A stretch of DNA of 39,394 nt from CAHJXF01 sp039936235 (GTDB lineage Bacteria; Pseudomonadota; Gammaproteobacteria; Burkholderiales; Burkholderiaceae_D), in assembly GCA_039936235.1 (NCBI GenBank), contig JBDTIS010000072.1:1-39394 (forward strand), written 5' to 3'. Below the pieces are notes generated by a model. That model searched no databases and was not told the origin of the DNA. It saw nothing but the letters and a program-made list of their open reading frames with translations. Within the stretch, counting starts at the first letter, position 1, and every line of letters starts with the position of its first letter. The translations under genes and the position numbers were made by a program. Of the stretch, positions 15,997 to 26,697 are shown piece after piece.

Positions 15997-17385
15997 TCAG
16001 GCGAAGGCCGGTGCGCTGAGTTGCACGGTGCGCACGAGCTTCTTGTTGACGAACTCCTGGATGCCCATGTTGCCGAGTTCGCGACCGTAGCCCGAGTCCT
16101 TGATGCCGCCGAACGGCAGTTCGGCGTCGGACCAGTCGATGTTGTTGATGAACATCATCCCGGTGTCCACCGCGCTGGCCACGCGCTTGCCGCGCGCGAC
16201 GTCCTCGGTCCACACCGAGCCGCCGAGTCCGAAGTCGGAGTCGTTGGCCAGCGCGACGGCGGCCGCTTCGTCCTTGACGCGGTAGAACGACACGACCGGT
16301 CCGAAGAACTCGTCCCGGAAAGCCGGGTTGTCGGACGCGATGTCGGTCAGGATCGTGATCTCCATGAACGACCCGGGCCGGTCCAGCCGCTTGCCACCCA
16401 TCAGCAGCTTCGCGCCGTGCTTGACGGCGTCGTCGACCTGCGCGAGCAATTGCACCAGCGCCGATTCGGTGGACAGCGGGCCGTGGCTGGTCTTCTCGTC
16501 CATCGGGTCGCCCGGCTTCAGGGCCGACAGCGCCGTCTTGAACGCATCGATGAACATGTCGGCGATGGAATCGACCGCGATGAAACGCTTGGCCGCGCAA
16601 CAGGTCTGTCCGGCGTTGTACATGCGGCCCCACACGGCCCACGGGATGGTCTTGGCCAGGTCGGCATCGTCGAGCACGATGAAGACGTCGCTGCCGCCGA
16701 GTTCCATGGAGGTCTTCTTGAGGTGCTTGCCTGCGCGAGCGGCGATGCTGCGTCCGGCGGCGACGCTGCCGGTCAATGCCACGCCCTTGATGCGCGGGTC
16801 GTCGATGACGGTGTCGGACTGATCGTGCGAAATCAGCAGGTTGGTGTAAGCACCCTTCGGTGCCCCGGCATCGATCCACAGCTTCTCGAAGGCGATCGCG
16901 CATTGCGGCACGCAGCCCGCGTGCTTGACCACGATCGTGTTGCCGGCCATCAGGTGCGGACCTGCGATACGCGCGAGCTGGTAGTACGGAAAATTCCAGG
17001 GCTCGACGCAGAAGAGCACGCCGAACGGACTGCTCTCCATGTGCGCTTCGCCATGCCTGGGATACAGCTTCGTCGGCGCCAGGAACGCTGCGCCGTGCTT
17101 GCCGTAGTAGGCCAGGATGTCGGCACTGAAGTTGACTTCGCCGCGCGCCTCGTCGATGCGCTTGCCCATCTCCAGGGTGGCGAGCTTCGCGAAGTCATCG
17201 ACATGGGCGTGCATCAGCGCCGCGGCCTTGTCGACGATGACGGCACGCTCGGCGTAACTGGTGTGCTTCCAGGTGTCGAAGCAGGACTGCGCGGTCGCGA
17301 GCGACTTCTCGAGTTGCGCCGGGTTCAGTTCTTCGAAACTCTTGAGCAACCTGCCGTCGTTGGGGTTCACGCTTTGATAGGCCAC
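15997..17385 (-). CDS. sad: NAD-dependent succinate-semialdehyde dehydrogenase
   Basis: A 462-residue aldehyde dehydrogenase, the same length as E. coli Sad/YneI. The start is GTG at 17385 with AAAGGA 6 nt upstream; the frame upstream of that is spurious. Motifs: CVEPWNFPYYQ near 140, catalytic base in SMELGGSDVFIV near 250, nucleophile in NAGQTCCAAKRF near 283, and ELPFGGIKDSGYGREL near 430. It probably oxidises succinate semialdehyde or similar aldehydes to acids. It is preceded by a 272-nt non-coding stretch holding a dyad element 115 nt upstream in the correct orientation. Confidence 0.92.
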   Translation of the reverse strand: MAYQSVNPNDGRLLKSFEELNPAQLEKSLATAQSCFDTWKHTSYAERAVIVDKAAALMHAHVDDFAKLATLEMGKRIDEARGEVNFSADILAYYGKHGAAFLAPTKLYPRHGEAHMESSPFGVLFCVEPWNFPYYQLARIAGPHLMAGNTIVVKHAGCVPQCAIAFEKLWIDAGAPKGAYTNLLISHDQSDTVIDDPRIKGVALTGSVAAGRSIAARAGKHLKKTSMELGGSDVFIVLDDADLAKTIPWAVWGRMYNAGQTCCAAKRFIAVDSIADMFIDAFKTALSALKPGDPMDEKTSHGPLSTESALVQLLAQVDDAVKHGAKLLMGGKRLDRPGSFMEITILTDIASDNPAFRDEFFGPVVSFYRVKDEAAAVALANDSDFGLGGSVWTEDVARGKRVASAVDTGMMFINNIDWSDAELPFGGIKDSGYGRELGNMGIQEFVNKKLVRTVQLSAPAFA

Positions 17386-17500
17386 GGAAATTCCTTTTGA
17401 GAGTGATGGCCATACCGCAGACGACACGCTGCAATGAATCGCGGCGATCGTTGTCGCAGTGAGGCTTCCGGTGCCGACGGTGCGCGCCTGCGCGTCGTCG

Positions 17501-17518
17501 GTCTGTACGCCGGCGCTC
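17501..17518 (-). promoter_or_regulatory. Stress-region dyad element, copy 2
   Basis: Read on the minus strand: GAGCG-CCGG-CGTAC-AGAC. It faces the succinate-semialdehyde dehydrogenase and ends 115 nt before its GTG. It differs from the consensus in one base of each arm. The rest of 17386-17657 shows nothing else I can support. Confidence 0.4.
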
Positions 17519-17657
17519 TTAGGCATAGGCGCAGATGAAAATGCGCAAGCGGTGAATCCGAGCTCGAGCGAAGGTGGGCGGGTCCGCGCGGTCAAGCGAG
17601 AAACGGTGGGGCAGCGGCCGTCACCGAATTCAGAAGCGCGATGCGGCATCGCCCGAC

Positions 17658-18341
17658 CTATACACCGCGAAGCTTCGCCAGCAGCGCCTCGGCGGCTGCT
17701 TCGGAAGAGGCCGGGTTTTGCCCCGTGATCAGCAGACCATCGGCAACGACATGGGGATGCCAGTCTGCCGCTTTGGAGTACTTGCCTCCCTTTTCCTTGA
17801 GCATGTCTTCGACGAGGAAGGGGACCACGCCGGTCAGTCCAGCCGCCTCTTCCTCGGTGTTTGTGAATCCGGTCACGTCCTTGCCGCGCACGAGTGCCTG
17901 GCCATCCGGTCCTTTGGCATGCCGAAGGACACCCGGTGCATGGCAGACGGCGGCCACCGGCTTGCCGGCAGCGATCATCGCGTCGATCAACGCGATCGAC
18001 GCAGAGTCTTCGGCCAGGTCCCACAGCGGGCCGTGACCGCCGGGGTAGAACACGGCGTCGAAGTCCGCGGCGCGCAAGGTCGACAGCTTGACCGTGGTGG
18101 CCAGTGCAGCCTGAGACGCGGCGTCCGCCTTGAATCGTCGGGTCGCATCGGTCTGTGCCGTCGCTTCGTCGCTCTTGGGGTCGAGCGGCGGTTGTCCGCC
18201 GAGCGGTGACGCCAAGGTGACCTTGGCGCCGGCATCCTTGAATACGAAGTAGGGCGCCGCGAACTCTTCGAGCCAGAAGCCGGTCTTGCGACCGGTGTTG
18301 CCGAGGGTGTCGTGGGATGTGAGAACCATCAGGATGTTCAT
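17658..18341 (-). CDS. DJ-1/PfpI family protein (type 1 glutamine amidotransferase-like)
   Basis: A 227-residue protein of the HchA/DJ-1 branch. The nucleophile elbow is AVCHAPGVL near residue 130; the glutamate region is TGFWLEEFAAPYF near 25; YPGGHGPLWDLAED is typical of the class III/HchA-like group. Relatives act as glyoxalase III-type or chaperone-like proteins against carbonyl stress. AAGG lies 10 nt before the ATG at 18341. The gene is alone on its strand with 600 nt of non-coding sequence upstream. A degraded relative of its C-terminus is seen at 6774-6832. Confidence 0.92.
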   Translation of the reverse strand: MNILMVLTSHDTLGNTGRKTGFWLEEFAAPYFVFKDAGAKVTLASPLGGQPPLDPKSDEATAQTDATRRFKADAASQAALATTVKLSTLRAADFDAVFYPGGHGPLWDLAEDSASIALIDAMIAAGKPVAAVCHAPGVLRHAKGPDGQALVRGKDVTGFTNTEEEAAGLTGVVPFLVEDMLKEKGGKYSKAADWHPHVVADGLLITGQNPASSEAAAEALLAKLRGV

Positions 18342-18530
18342 GGGGATTTGCCTTGAAAGGTTGCGTGTCGGCTCAAGCCGGTGTCGACTCGTCGTGCGGC
18401 GTGTTCGATCACCGCCGATTATGGCTTCTTCCACAAGCTGACTTCGATGTCGGTGCGGTGGACAACAGTCGTGAACCGGATTCAGAAATCCTTGGGCCTG
18501 CTTCGATCTTCCGTGCTCATGTCCGATTCG

Positions 18531-18548
18531 GTTCGGCAACGAACAGAC
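18531..18548 (+). promoter_or_regulatory. Stress-region dyad element, copy 3
   Basis: GTTCG-GCAA-CGAAC-AGAC, the most symmetric copy. It is 189 nt upstream of the DJ-1/PfpI start but points away from it. The next recognised plus-strand gene is dps, 393 nt on, so it may serve an unrecognised transcript between the two. A TTAGTCT tract starts about 17 nt after it. Confidence 0.45.
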
Positions 18549-18680
18549 AGCGGGCGGTCGAACGCTTAGTCTTGCTTGACCGCAGTCGGATTCGAGCTGC
18601 TTTTGCAGGAGGGCGATCGATGTTCTACCTCGACCATCGGGGCGGCGACAGTTTGCGTGGGATCCGCTTCGGAGAGGACG

Positions 18681-18707
18681 GGGTGGGCCGACTGGGTCGG
18701 CCCACCC
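18681..18707. terminator. Perfect 12-bp GC hairpin between pfpI and dps
   Basis: Arms GGGTGGGCCGAC and GTCGGCCCACCC around a TGG loop form a perfect inverted repeat. No T-run follows on either strand, so it is not a classic intrinsic terminator, but in a high-GC genome it may end or stabilise a transcript. It lies 132 nt after dyad copy 3, a spacing that would fit a small RNA running from about 18560 to 18707. No protein in this stretch is convincing. Confidence 0.45.
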
Positions 18708-18820
18708 GATTGCCGACGATTCTGATGAAGACAGGCCTTGCGAGCCGCGTTCGGAACTCGTTCTCGTCGATCGTCGGTCGCTGACGCGGCTCCGGCCGCG
18801 ACTCGCGTGCCGGATCGTTC

Positions 18821-18838
18821 GTTCGCCAACGCACATAC
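18821..18838 (+). promoter_or_regulatory. Stress-region dyad element, copy 4
   Basis: GTTCG-CCAA-CGCAC-ATAC, with one change in the AGAC box. It faces dps and ends 103 nt before its ATG. Confidence 0.4.
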
Positions 18839-18941
18839 GTGGCGTTGCTTGCAGAGCATCATCCGTCCCCCACCTGCGCATCCGAGCGGCCCCATGCATC
18901 AGCGTCTTCGGGGCATGCGGTCACCGACCCTGGAGAACATG

Positions 18942-19490
18942 ATGAAGTCGTCCGATACATCCAAGATGAACGAGCTCAGGCAGAGGCGTGCCGCGCCTCT
19001 CGCCACACCGACCGACCTGAAGGCCGGCGCCACTCGGGACCTCGCAGGCGCCATGAACACGGTCCTGGCCGATGTGTTCGCCTTGTACTTGAAGACCAAG
19101 AACTTTCACTGGCACATGAGCGGTCCGCACTTTCGGGACTACCACCTCATGCTCGACGAACAGGCCGAGCAGCTCTTCGCGATGACCGATCCGATCGCCG
19201 AACGGATCCGCAAGATCGGCGGACGAACATTGCGCTCGATCGGCCACATCGCCCGCACCCAGCGCGTGCTCGACAACGATGCCGAATACGTCGAACCCGC
19301 GGACATGCTGTCCGAGTTGCGCGAAGACAACAAGACGCTGGCCGCCAGCCTGCGCGAGGTCCATGACCTCTGCGACGAGCATCGCGACATCGCCAGCGCC
19401 AGCCTGATCGAGGTATGGATCGACGAAACCGAGCGGCGCACCTGGTTCCTGTTCGAGGCGACCAGGCACGGCGACCAGAGCGCGGAGTGA
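18942..19490 (+). CDS. dps: Dps-type DNA-binding ferritin-like protein
   Basis: A 182-residue ferritin-like protein that oxidises and stores iron and protects DNA in starved or oxidatively stressed cells. The ferroxidase segment is KNFHWHMSGPHFRDYHLMLDEQ near residues 60-80, with DPIAERIRKIGG following. The N-terminal tail carries several Lys/Arg residues (MKSSDTSKMNELRQRR), suitable for DNA binding. GGAG is 6 nt before the ATG at 18942 and only 3 nt before the ATG at 18939, so the second is preferred. A dyad element lies about 100 nt upstream. Single gene on the plus strand. Confidence 0.93.
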   Translation: MKSSDTSKMNELRQRRAAPLATPTDLKAGATRDLAGAMNTVLADVFALYLKTKNFHWHMSGPHFRDYHLMLDEQAEQLFAMTDPIAERIRKIGGRTLRSIGHIARTQRVLDNDAEYVEPADMLSELREDNKTLAASLREVHDLCDEHRDIASASLIEVWIDETERRTWFLFEATRHGDQSAE

Positions 19491-19848
19491 TCTTGCGGGT
19501 ACACGAGGCCCGCGTCCCGGCGCAGGGCGCGACATGGCACCTCGGACCATGGGCGGACACGGGGATGGCGATCACCAAGGATGAAGAGATTCGCGCGATC
19601 ACCTTCGCGTCGACGACCGACCGCCGCCAGTTTCTACGCAGCCCGGGTGATGGGGGGCGGCGCCATGCAGGCGTCGGCAATTGCGCCGGCTGCCATTGCG
19701 TCCCTGGCGCGGCGGCATATCTTTGCTGCGGTAGTCGCAGGTCTGCGGCACCTGCCGATCCGGCCGGCCGGCGTGCCGAAGGCGATGTCGCCGGCATGAA
19801 TGTCATCTTCTGCGTACGTCCGCGAAGGGAACTTCCGAAAGCCCATCG
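19491..19848. other. Gap of 358 bases without a supported gene
   Basis: Open frames exist on both strands but none has a recognisable domain, a good ribosome site or sensible composition. No hairpin with a T-run and no copy of the dyad element were seen. It may contain decayed coding sequence. Confidence 0.4.
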
Positions 19849-20094
19849 ATGAGCAAGCTCCCCACCGCCGAACGCAGCGCCTCGCCTGCTCGCGAGTTCG
19901 CTTTCCCGACAACCCACAAGCTGCCGCTGGAAGACGCAGCGCACGTGCGCAACGCCGCCGCGCGTTTCGACCGGGTCGACGGTGTCAGCGACGCGCAACG
20001 CGATGCGGCCTGGCAACGCATCGAGGCGGCGGCGGTAAGGTTCGGCGTCGAGTTGGGTGAGTCGAATTGGCGTGAACTGGAGCGCTGGCGCTGA
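19849..20094 (+). CDS. Small conserved protein of unknown function
   Basis: An 81-residue soluble protein. The N-terminal FAFPTTHKLPLEDAAHVRNA leads into RFDRVDGVSDAQRDAAWQRI and RFGVELGESNWREL. This AAHVRNA-ARF pattern is shared with a family of short proteins, probably DUF6582, that occur near stress genes and on mobile elements; their function is unknown. A weak GAAAG precedes the ATG at 19849. It stands alone between dps and the convergent lon. Confidence 0.75.
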   Translation: MSKLPTAERSASPAREFAFPTTHKLPLEDAAHVRNAAARFDRVDGVSDAQRDAAWQRIEAAAVRFGVELGESNWRELERWR

Positions 20095-20325
20095 ACGCCG
20101 TTGCTGCCATCAAGCGAATCGCGGCGTTGCAGCGGCATTCTTGTCGAAGTGTTTGCACGAGAGCCTGATCACCACGTGCGCCGTGGCGTGCTCCTCGGTC
20201 TGCCAGCGGGCCACGAGTCTTCCGCCTCTCTTGCATCCATGAGCATGCATGCCCTTGCCGCATGACCATGGCACCAGCCTGAATCCGCGGCGACGGAGGG
20301 CACGGAGCCTTACGATCGAGGCCGG

Positions 20326-22763
<2,438 letters not shown>

Positions 22764-22767
<4 letters not shown>

Positions 22768-23186
22768 CGCCACTCCGCCCCGACCTTGGTCAGCCTCAGG
22801 ATCAGACAGCCGTAATGCAACTCCGGCGTGTCGAGTTCCAGACGCCCTGCCGGAAGCAGGATGCGCCGTTCGAAAGTGCCATGGGGGATCTCGAGGCAGC
22901 GCACCGAATGGCGAGGACCCACGAGCGGGAGCGGTCGGGATCCTCGCACGATGAGGACGCCGGGCTCGCTCAGTATCTGCATCCGCTCCGCGGTCACGCC
23001 AGGCATCGCGATGACGACAACGATCTCATGGTCATCCTCGAAGACGTCTGCCGGCGGTTCCCACGCCGCGGGCATGTTCTTCGACGCGGTCGGGTGAAAG
23101 AATTGCCGCTGCAGCCTTTCAGCCTGGCTTGCGAGGTCGCATGCCTGAGCCCACATCCAGAGGGTCGGATCACTTGTGTTCGGCAT
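22764..23186 (-). CDS. Hsp20/alpha-crystallin small heat-shock protein
   Basis: A 140-residue holdase chaperone. The alpha-crystallin domain begins near residue 45 with PPADVFEDDHEIVVVIAMPGV and includes VLIVRGSRPLP and the C-terminal ELHYGCLILRLTKV. The start is the ATG at 23186, with GGAG 9 nt upstream; an in-frame GTG at 23228 has no such support. It is the first gene of a two-gene operon with lon, a pairing that couples holding of unfolded proteins to their degradation. A dyad element lies 93 nt upstream in the correct orientation. Confidence 0.93.
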
Positions 23187-23279
23187 CGGGCTCGCTCCGT
23201 TCTTATGGCCTTGCGACGCAATTCTCACCGCCGCATCACGACTGACCGACCGTCATGGTTGCGTTCTCATCGAAATTTC

Positions 23280-23297
23280 GTCTGTGCGCCAGAAAAC
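23280..23297 (-). promoter_or_regulatory. Stress-region dyad element, copy 5
   Basis: Read on the minus strand: GTTTT-CTGG-CGCAC-AGAC. The right arm and AGAC are perfect and the left arm is degenerate. It faces hsp20-lon and ends 93 nt before the hsp20 ATG. A weaker plus-strand relative (GTCCA-TTAC-CGCAC-ATAC, 23491-23508) lies 55 nt before the Crp/Fnr gene. The rest of the 23187-23563 gap shows nothing else clear. Confidence 0.4.
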
Positions 23298-23563
23298 ATA
23301 GGCGTCGCGCGGTAAGGCCCGCGAACGGTTTTTGATCCCCCAGCCATGAGATTGTTTCACGGTGTAACGCGCCATGCGTTCTTGCGTCGTCCAAGCTGAA
23401 AGTCGCCAAGGTGCTGCGCTTCCCCTGTGCACACTTGCGGTGCAATCGACATCCAAATCGTCAAAATGAGCCCAGGCCCGCGAACAGTAAGTCCATTACC
23501 GCACATACTCACGGTTTCCGGAAATTGCGGGGCAAACCGAGAAGCGCTCGGAAGGAATTGAAC

Positions 23564-24313
23564 ATGGGCGAATCTGCCACGAAGGACCGAAAAAAAGTGG
23601 TATTGCGCGACCCCCGCGAAAACCACTTGCTGGCAGCGCTGCCCGTTGCGGAGTGGCAGCGCTGGATGCCGCGACTCGAACACGTCGACCTGCCGCTCGG
23701 CAAGGTCCTCTATGAGTCCGGTTCGACGTTGACGCATGTGTATTTTCCGATCACGGCAATCGTGTCGCTGTTATATGTTCTCGAAAACGGGGCTTCGGCC
23801 GAAATCGCGGTCGTCGGCAACGAGGGTATCGTCGGCGTGGCTCTGTTCATGGGCGGCGGGTCCACGCCCAGTCGTGCAGTGGTCCAGAGTGCCGGCGAAG
23901 GCTTCCGGCTCAGTTCCGAGTTGATGAAGAAGGAGTTCGAACGAGCGGGACCGGTGATGCACCTGTTGCTACGCTACACCCAGGCTCTGATCACGCAAAT
24001 GTCGCAGACTGCGGTCTGCAATCGGCACCACTCGCTGGATCAGCAGTTGTGCCGCTGGCTCCTGCTCAGCATGGATCGCCTGCAAGGCAACGAACTGGTC
24101 ATGACACAGGAACTGATCGCCAACATGCTGGGCGTTCGGCGCGAGGGTGTGACCGAAGGCGCGATGAAGCTGCAGAAGGCACACTTGATCCGCTATGCGC
24201 GAGGGCACATCACGGTGTTGGATCGGGCCGGAGTGGAAAAGCGGACCTGCGAGTGCTACGCAGTGGTGAAGAACGAATACGATCGGCTGCTTCCCGCAGA
24301 ACTGGCCGTCTAG
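23564..24313 (+). CDS. Crp/Fnr family transcriptional regulator
   Basis: A 249-residue regulator. The cyclic-nucleotide-like beta-roll spans about 35-150 (LPLGKVLYESGSTLTHVYFP, then VGNEGIVGVALFMGG), and the winged HTH about 165-235 (MTQELIANMLGVRREGVTEGA). It lacks the N-terminal cysteine set of FNR and the canonical cAMP-binding residues, so the signal is unknown. GAAGGA 7 nt before the ATG gives a strong ribosome site. Lying between hsp20-lon and other stress genes, it could be the regulator that reads the dyad element; no sequence evidence proves this. Confidence 0.9.
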   Translation: MGESATKDRKKVVLRDPRENHLLAALPVAEWQRWMPRLEHVDLPLGKVLYESGSTLTHVYFPITAIVSLLYVLENGASAEIAVVGNEGIVGVALFMGGGSTPSRAVVQSAGEGFRLSSELMKKEFERAGPVMHLLLRYTQALITQMSQTAVCNRHHSLDQQLCRWLLLSMDRLQGNELVMTQELIANMLGVRREGVTEGAMKLQKAHLIRYARGHITVLDRAGVEKRTCECYAVVKNEYDRLLPAELAV

Positions 24314-25203
24314 CTCGCGCTGACCCCCCTGTACTGCAATGCCGATGGCGAGAACGCGTAGACCAGCGACGTCAGGGTAGCGATGAAATACGGTCTGCGC
24401 CCTTCCGGTCGCAGCCATGCAGCCTCAGCCCGCGTCGGCACCATCATCCCGTCGCGCCGCTGATAGTTGGAGACGCAGCAGTCCCAGGGCAGCATGACCC
24501 TGTCTTCGCCCACGCCGGCGCCGCGTGCGTCGGCGTGCACCGAGCTGATCAACCCTTCCTGGTCGAACCTGAATCGTAACGTCAGGGCGATCGGGCCATC
24601 CGACAGCGTTGCATCGGCTGACCGATCGTCCACCGCCTCCCAGCGCACACCCTGGCTGGGCAGCAGCGCGGTGGGGTACCACGCCATCTCGGCGAAATAG
24701 CGCATCAGTTCTCCACGCGCGATTTCGCCGCCGCCCCGCGCGTTCGCCACCGTGAAGAGGCCCAACATCGCCGCATGCAGCGTGCCCCTGCCTGCGATGT
24801 AGCTGTCGTGGACGTGCGCGGGCAGGCCCGGCAGCATGGACACCCGGCCGTTCCACACGAAGCCCGGGCGGTGGGTGACGGCCCGCTGTGTCGAGGTGAA
24901 GGGTTTCCATCGCTGACCGGTCGCCGACATGTTGATCGTGCCGACGAGCCCGAACGTCGCGCTCGCGACAAGCGGCTGTCCGTCGTCCAGAACGGCGCGA
25001 AAGTAGCGCTGAACCGGCCCGGGCAGAGCGTCGATTTCGCGTACGTCGTAGCGGCCGGCAGGCATCACCACCCGCGCGGCTTCGAGGCCGGCCATTGCCG
25101 CTTCGGTCGCAGCGCTCCAGCATGAGCTTCCGAATGCGGCCAGACCCATGCCGGCAATCACCAGGACGCCGAGCGTCAATACCAGCGAAGCCCATCCGTT
25201 CAT
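24310..25203 (-). CDS. Protein of unknown function (DUF6544-like) with an N-terminal membrane helix
   Basis: A 297-residue protein with an N-terminal hydrophobic segment (about 5-25) and a large presumably periplasmic domain. Recognisable blocks are LPGPVQRYFRAVL near 60, GFVWNGRVSMLPGLPAHVHD near 115, and GELMRYFAEMAWYPTALLPS near 165. Such blocks occur in a family of conserved hypothetical proteins, I believe DUF6544. No enzyme motif is visible. It overlaps the convergent Crp/Fnr gene by 4 nt, and the Acg-type nitroreductase lies 24 nt upstream on the same strand, so the two may be co-transcribed. Confidence 0.75.
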   Translation of the reverse strand: MNGWASLVLTLGVLVIAGMGLAAFGSSCWSAATEAAMAGLEAARVVMPAGRYDVREIDALPGPVQRYFRAVLDDGQPLVASATFGLVGTINMSATGQRWKPFTSTQRAVTHRPGFVWNGRVSMLPGLPAHVHDSYIAGRGTLHAAMLGLFTVANARGGGEIARGELMRYFAEMAWYPTALLPSQGVRWEAVDDRSADATLSDGPIALTLRFRFDQEGLISSVHADARGAGVGEDRVMLPWDCCVSNYQRRDGMMVPTRAEAAWLRPEGRRPYFIATLTSLVYAFSPSALQYRGVSAS

Positions 25204-25227
25204 GGTGAGTCTTCGGCAGTCGGATCG

Positions 25228-26340
25228 TCAGTCCAGGACGGCCTGCACCGGCCGCCGCATCGACAGCGGCATGCCCGGGCCGCGCCCGAAGCGCACCAGC
25301 AGGTCGGGGCGTTCGTCGGGCGCCAAGCCCAGCCAGGCGCCGAACTGTGGCCGAATGATGCCGACCTCGACGGGTTGGTTCAGCATGGAGTTCCGGATGC
25401 CCAGAGACGTGGCCTGCAAGGCGAAGCGCTCGTAACAGCGGCCGGCCTCTATCCAATGGGCGGGGTCACTGCGCTCCGAGACGAATACGGCGAGTCCGGC
25501 CGAGCTGCGAATCTGTCGCGCGTAGCGCTCGTTCTCGGAATTGGGCGTGAAGAACAGCCCCATCATTCGACTGCCGAACCATCGGGGCAGAGCCGGGCTG
25601 CCCGAGGCGCCGGTAAAGAGTCCGTCGCCGGTGCGGAGGGCTTCGTCAGCGTCGAAACGGATCCAGGCCTTCAACTCGGCGACGAAGGCCGGGTCGCCCA
25701 TCTGCACCGAGTTTCCTGCGACCACGAATTCGAGCACGCTCTCGATGGCGGCGCGCGCCGTCAACAGCCGCACGCTTACGCCCCGGCCTCTACCTGCTGC
25801 TTCGAGCAGGCGCAGTTCGGCCGAACTCAGTGCTCTCCCGTCGTAGTCGCCGCGGGTGCATTGACGCTCGGTGATCGCGTCGAACAGCGGCGAACCCGAC
25901 GGCCGCGTCGCCTCCAGGCTGACCGCGATGCGGCCGTCGCCCGCGGGATCGAAGCGGGCATCGGCATGAAGACCCATCGCCAGCGCTGCATGCACGAGGT
26001 TCTCGGTGGCGCAGCCCAAAGAGACGAACAGATGATGATCGTCCGGGTCCACGGCCGGACAACGACGTGTCGGGTCGGGTGCGATGGCGATCGACGTCGG
26101 AGCGAGGTGGAAGCGCCAGCATTGGGTGTTGTGGCTGGACGGTGCCAGCGTGGCGTACCGCACCAGCGCTCGCCGGACCGTCGCGGCCTCACTGCTGGCT
26201 GCCGGGGCCGCTGTCGGTCCGATCCGACGCAGTGCGCGTGCGGCGTCCTGCTCGTCCGCGCCGTTCGAGCAAGCCGTCAACGACGAAACTTCCGCCGCGC
26301 AGGCCGCTGCGCCGATCAGGAACCGTCTGCGCGTCGTCAC
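25228..26340 (-). CDS. Acg-type FMN nitroreductase-like protein with Tat and lipoprotein signal
   Basis: A 370-residue protein from the GTG at 26340. The first residues VTTRRRFLIGAAACAAEV form a twin-arginine signal, followed by LTACSNG, a plausible lipobox; the mature protein would be a folded, FMN-loaded lipoprotein outside the cytoplasm. The nitroreductase domain has YATLAPSSHNTQCWRF near 70, typical of the Mycobacterium Acg (Rv2032) group, and the C-terminal LQATSLGIRNSMLNQPVE. Acg-group proteins belong to dormancy and redox stress regulons. The start overlaps the end of the aldolase remnant by 4 nt. Confidence 0.83.
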   Translation of the reverse strand: MTTRRRFLIGAAACAAEVSSLTACSNGADEQDAARALRRIGPTAAPAASSEAATVRRALVRYATLAPSSHNTQCWRFHLAPTSIAIAPDPTRRCPAVDPDDHHLFVSLGCATENLVHAALAMGLHADARFDPAGDGRIAVSLEATRPSGSPLFDAITERQCTRGDYDGRALSSAELRLLEAAGRGRGVSVRLLTARAAIESVLEFVVAGNSVQMGDPAFVAELKAWIRFDADEALRTGDGLFTGASGSPALPRWFGSRMMGLFFTPNSENERYARQIRSSAGLAVFVSERSDPAHWIEAGRCYERFALQATSLGIRNSMLNQPVEVGIIRPQFGAWLGLAPDERPDLLVRFGRGPGMPLSMRRPVQAVLD

Positions 26341-26567
26341 GGTGCCGGTCCCGGCGTAGTCAGCAGCAACTCGCGATACCCGCGTCGCATCTCCAAGGGC
26401 GGCCCGACGACGGCGGTGGCGAGGCGCCTGTTGCACGTGCCTTTGCTTTCGACCATGACGAATAGACCCTTGCCGTCCGCAACCATGGCCTGTGCGGTTT
26501 CGGCCAATGTCCTCGCGTCCTGCTGCTCGTGCCGTTCATTCAGGTCTGCCTTCCGATCGCGAAACAT
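26337..26567 (-). pseudogene. N-terminal remnant of class I fructose-bisphosphate aldolase
   Basis: A frame of 76 residues that reads TLAETAQAMVADGKGLFVMV, then ESKGTCNRR, and EMRRGYRELLLTTPG. Intact class I aldolases begin with the same layout (LA-TA-ALVA-GKGILAADES-GT--RR ... RRAYRELLFTTPG) but run to about 340 residues. All of the barrel with the catalytic lysine is missing, and the usual DES is VES. There is no clear ribosome site. It ends on the start codon of the nitroreductase, so a deletion probably fused them. A dyad element lies 96 nt upstream facing it. Confidence 0.7.
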
Positions 26568-26663
26568 GAGTCGACCGCGCGCCAGCACGCGTCGATCGTG
26601 CAGACCGGGACGGGTGCGCGTTTCGGTGTCGACGCAGGACGATAGGCGCAGGTCGGCGGCCGT

Positions 26664-26681
26664 GTCTGTTCGGTTCCGCAC
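26664..26681 (-). promoter_or_regulatory. Stress-region dyad element, copy 6
   Basis: Read on the minus strand: GTGCG-GAAC-CGAAC-AGAC. It faces the aldolase remnant and ends 96 nt before its ATG. It forms an inverted pair with copy 7. Confidence 0.45.
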
Positions 26682-26697
26682 GCCGCGCCGACTCCTT

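Noticed and set aside
20095..20325. Short genes between the 81-residue protein and lon
   Set aside because: The open frames are antisense to each other, lack ribosome sites and show no known motif; I see nothing to support in this 231-base gap.
22768..22773. GTG start for lon at 22773
   Set aside because: The ATG at 22767 overlaps the hsp20 stop exactly as ATGA, the same coupling used elsewhere in the window, and the extra two residues have no support.
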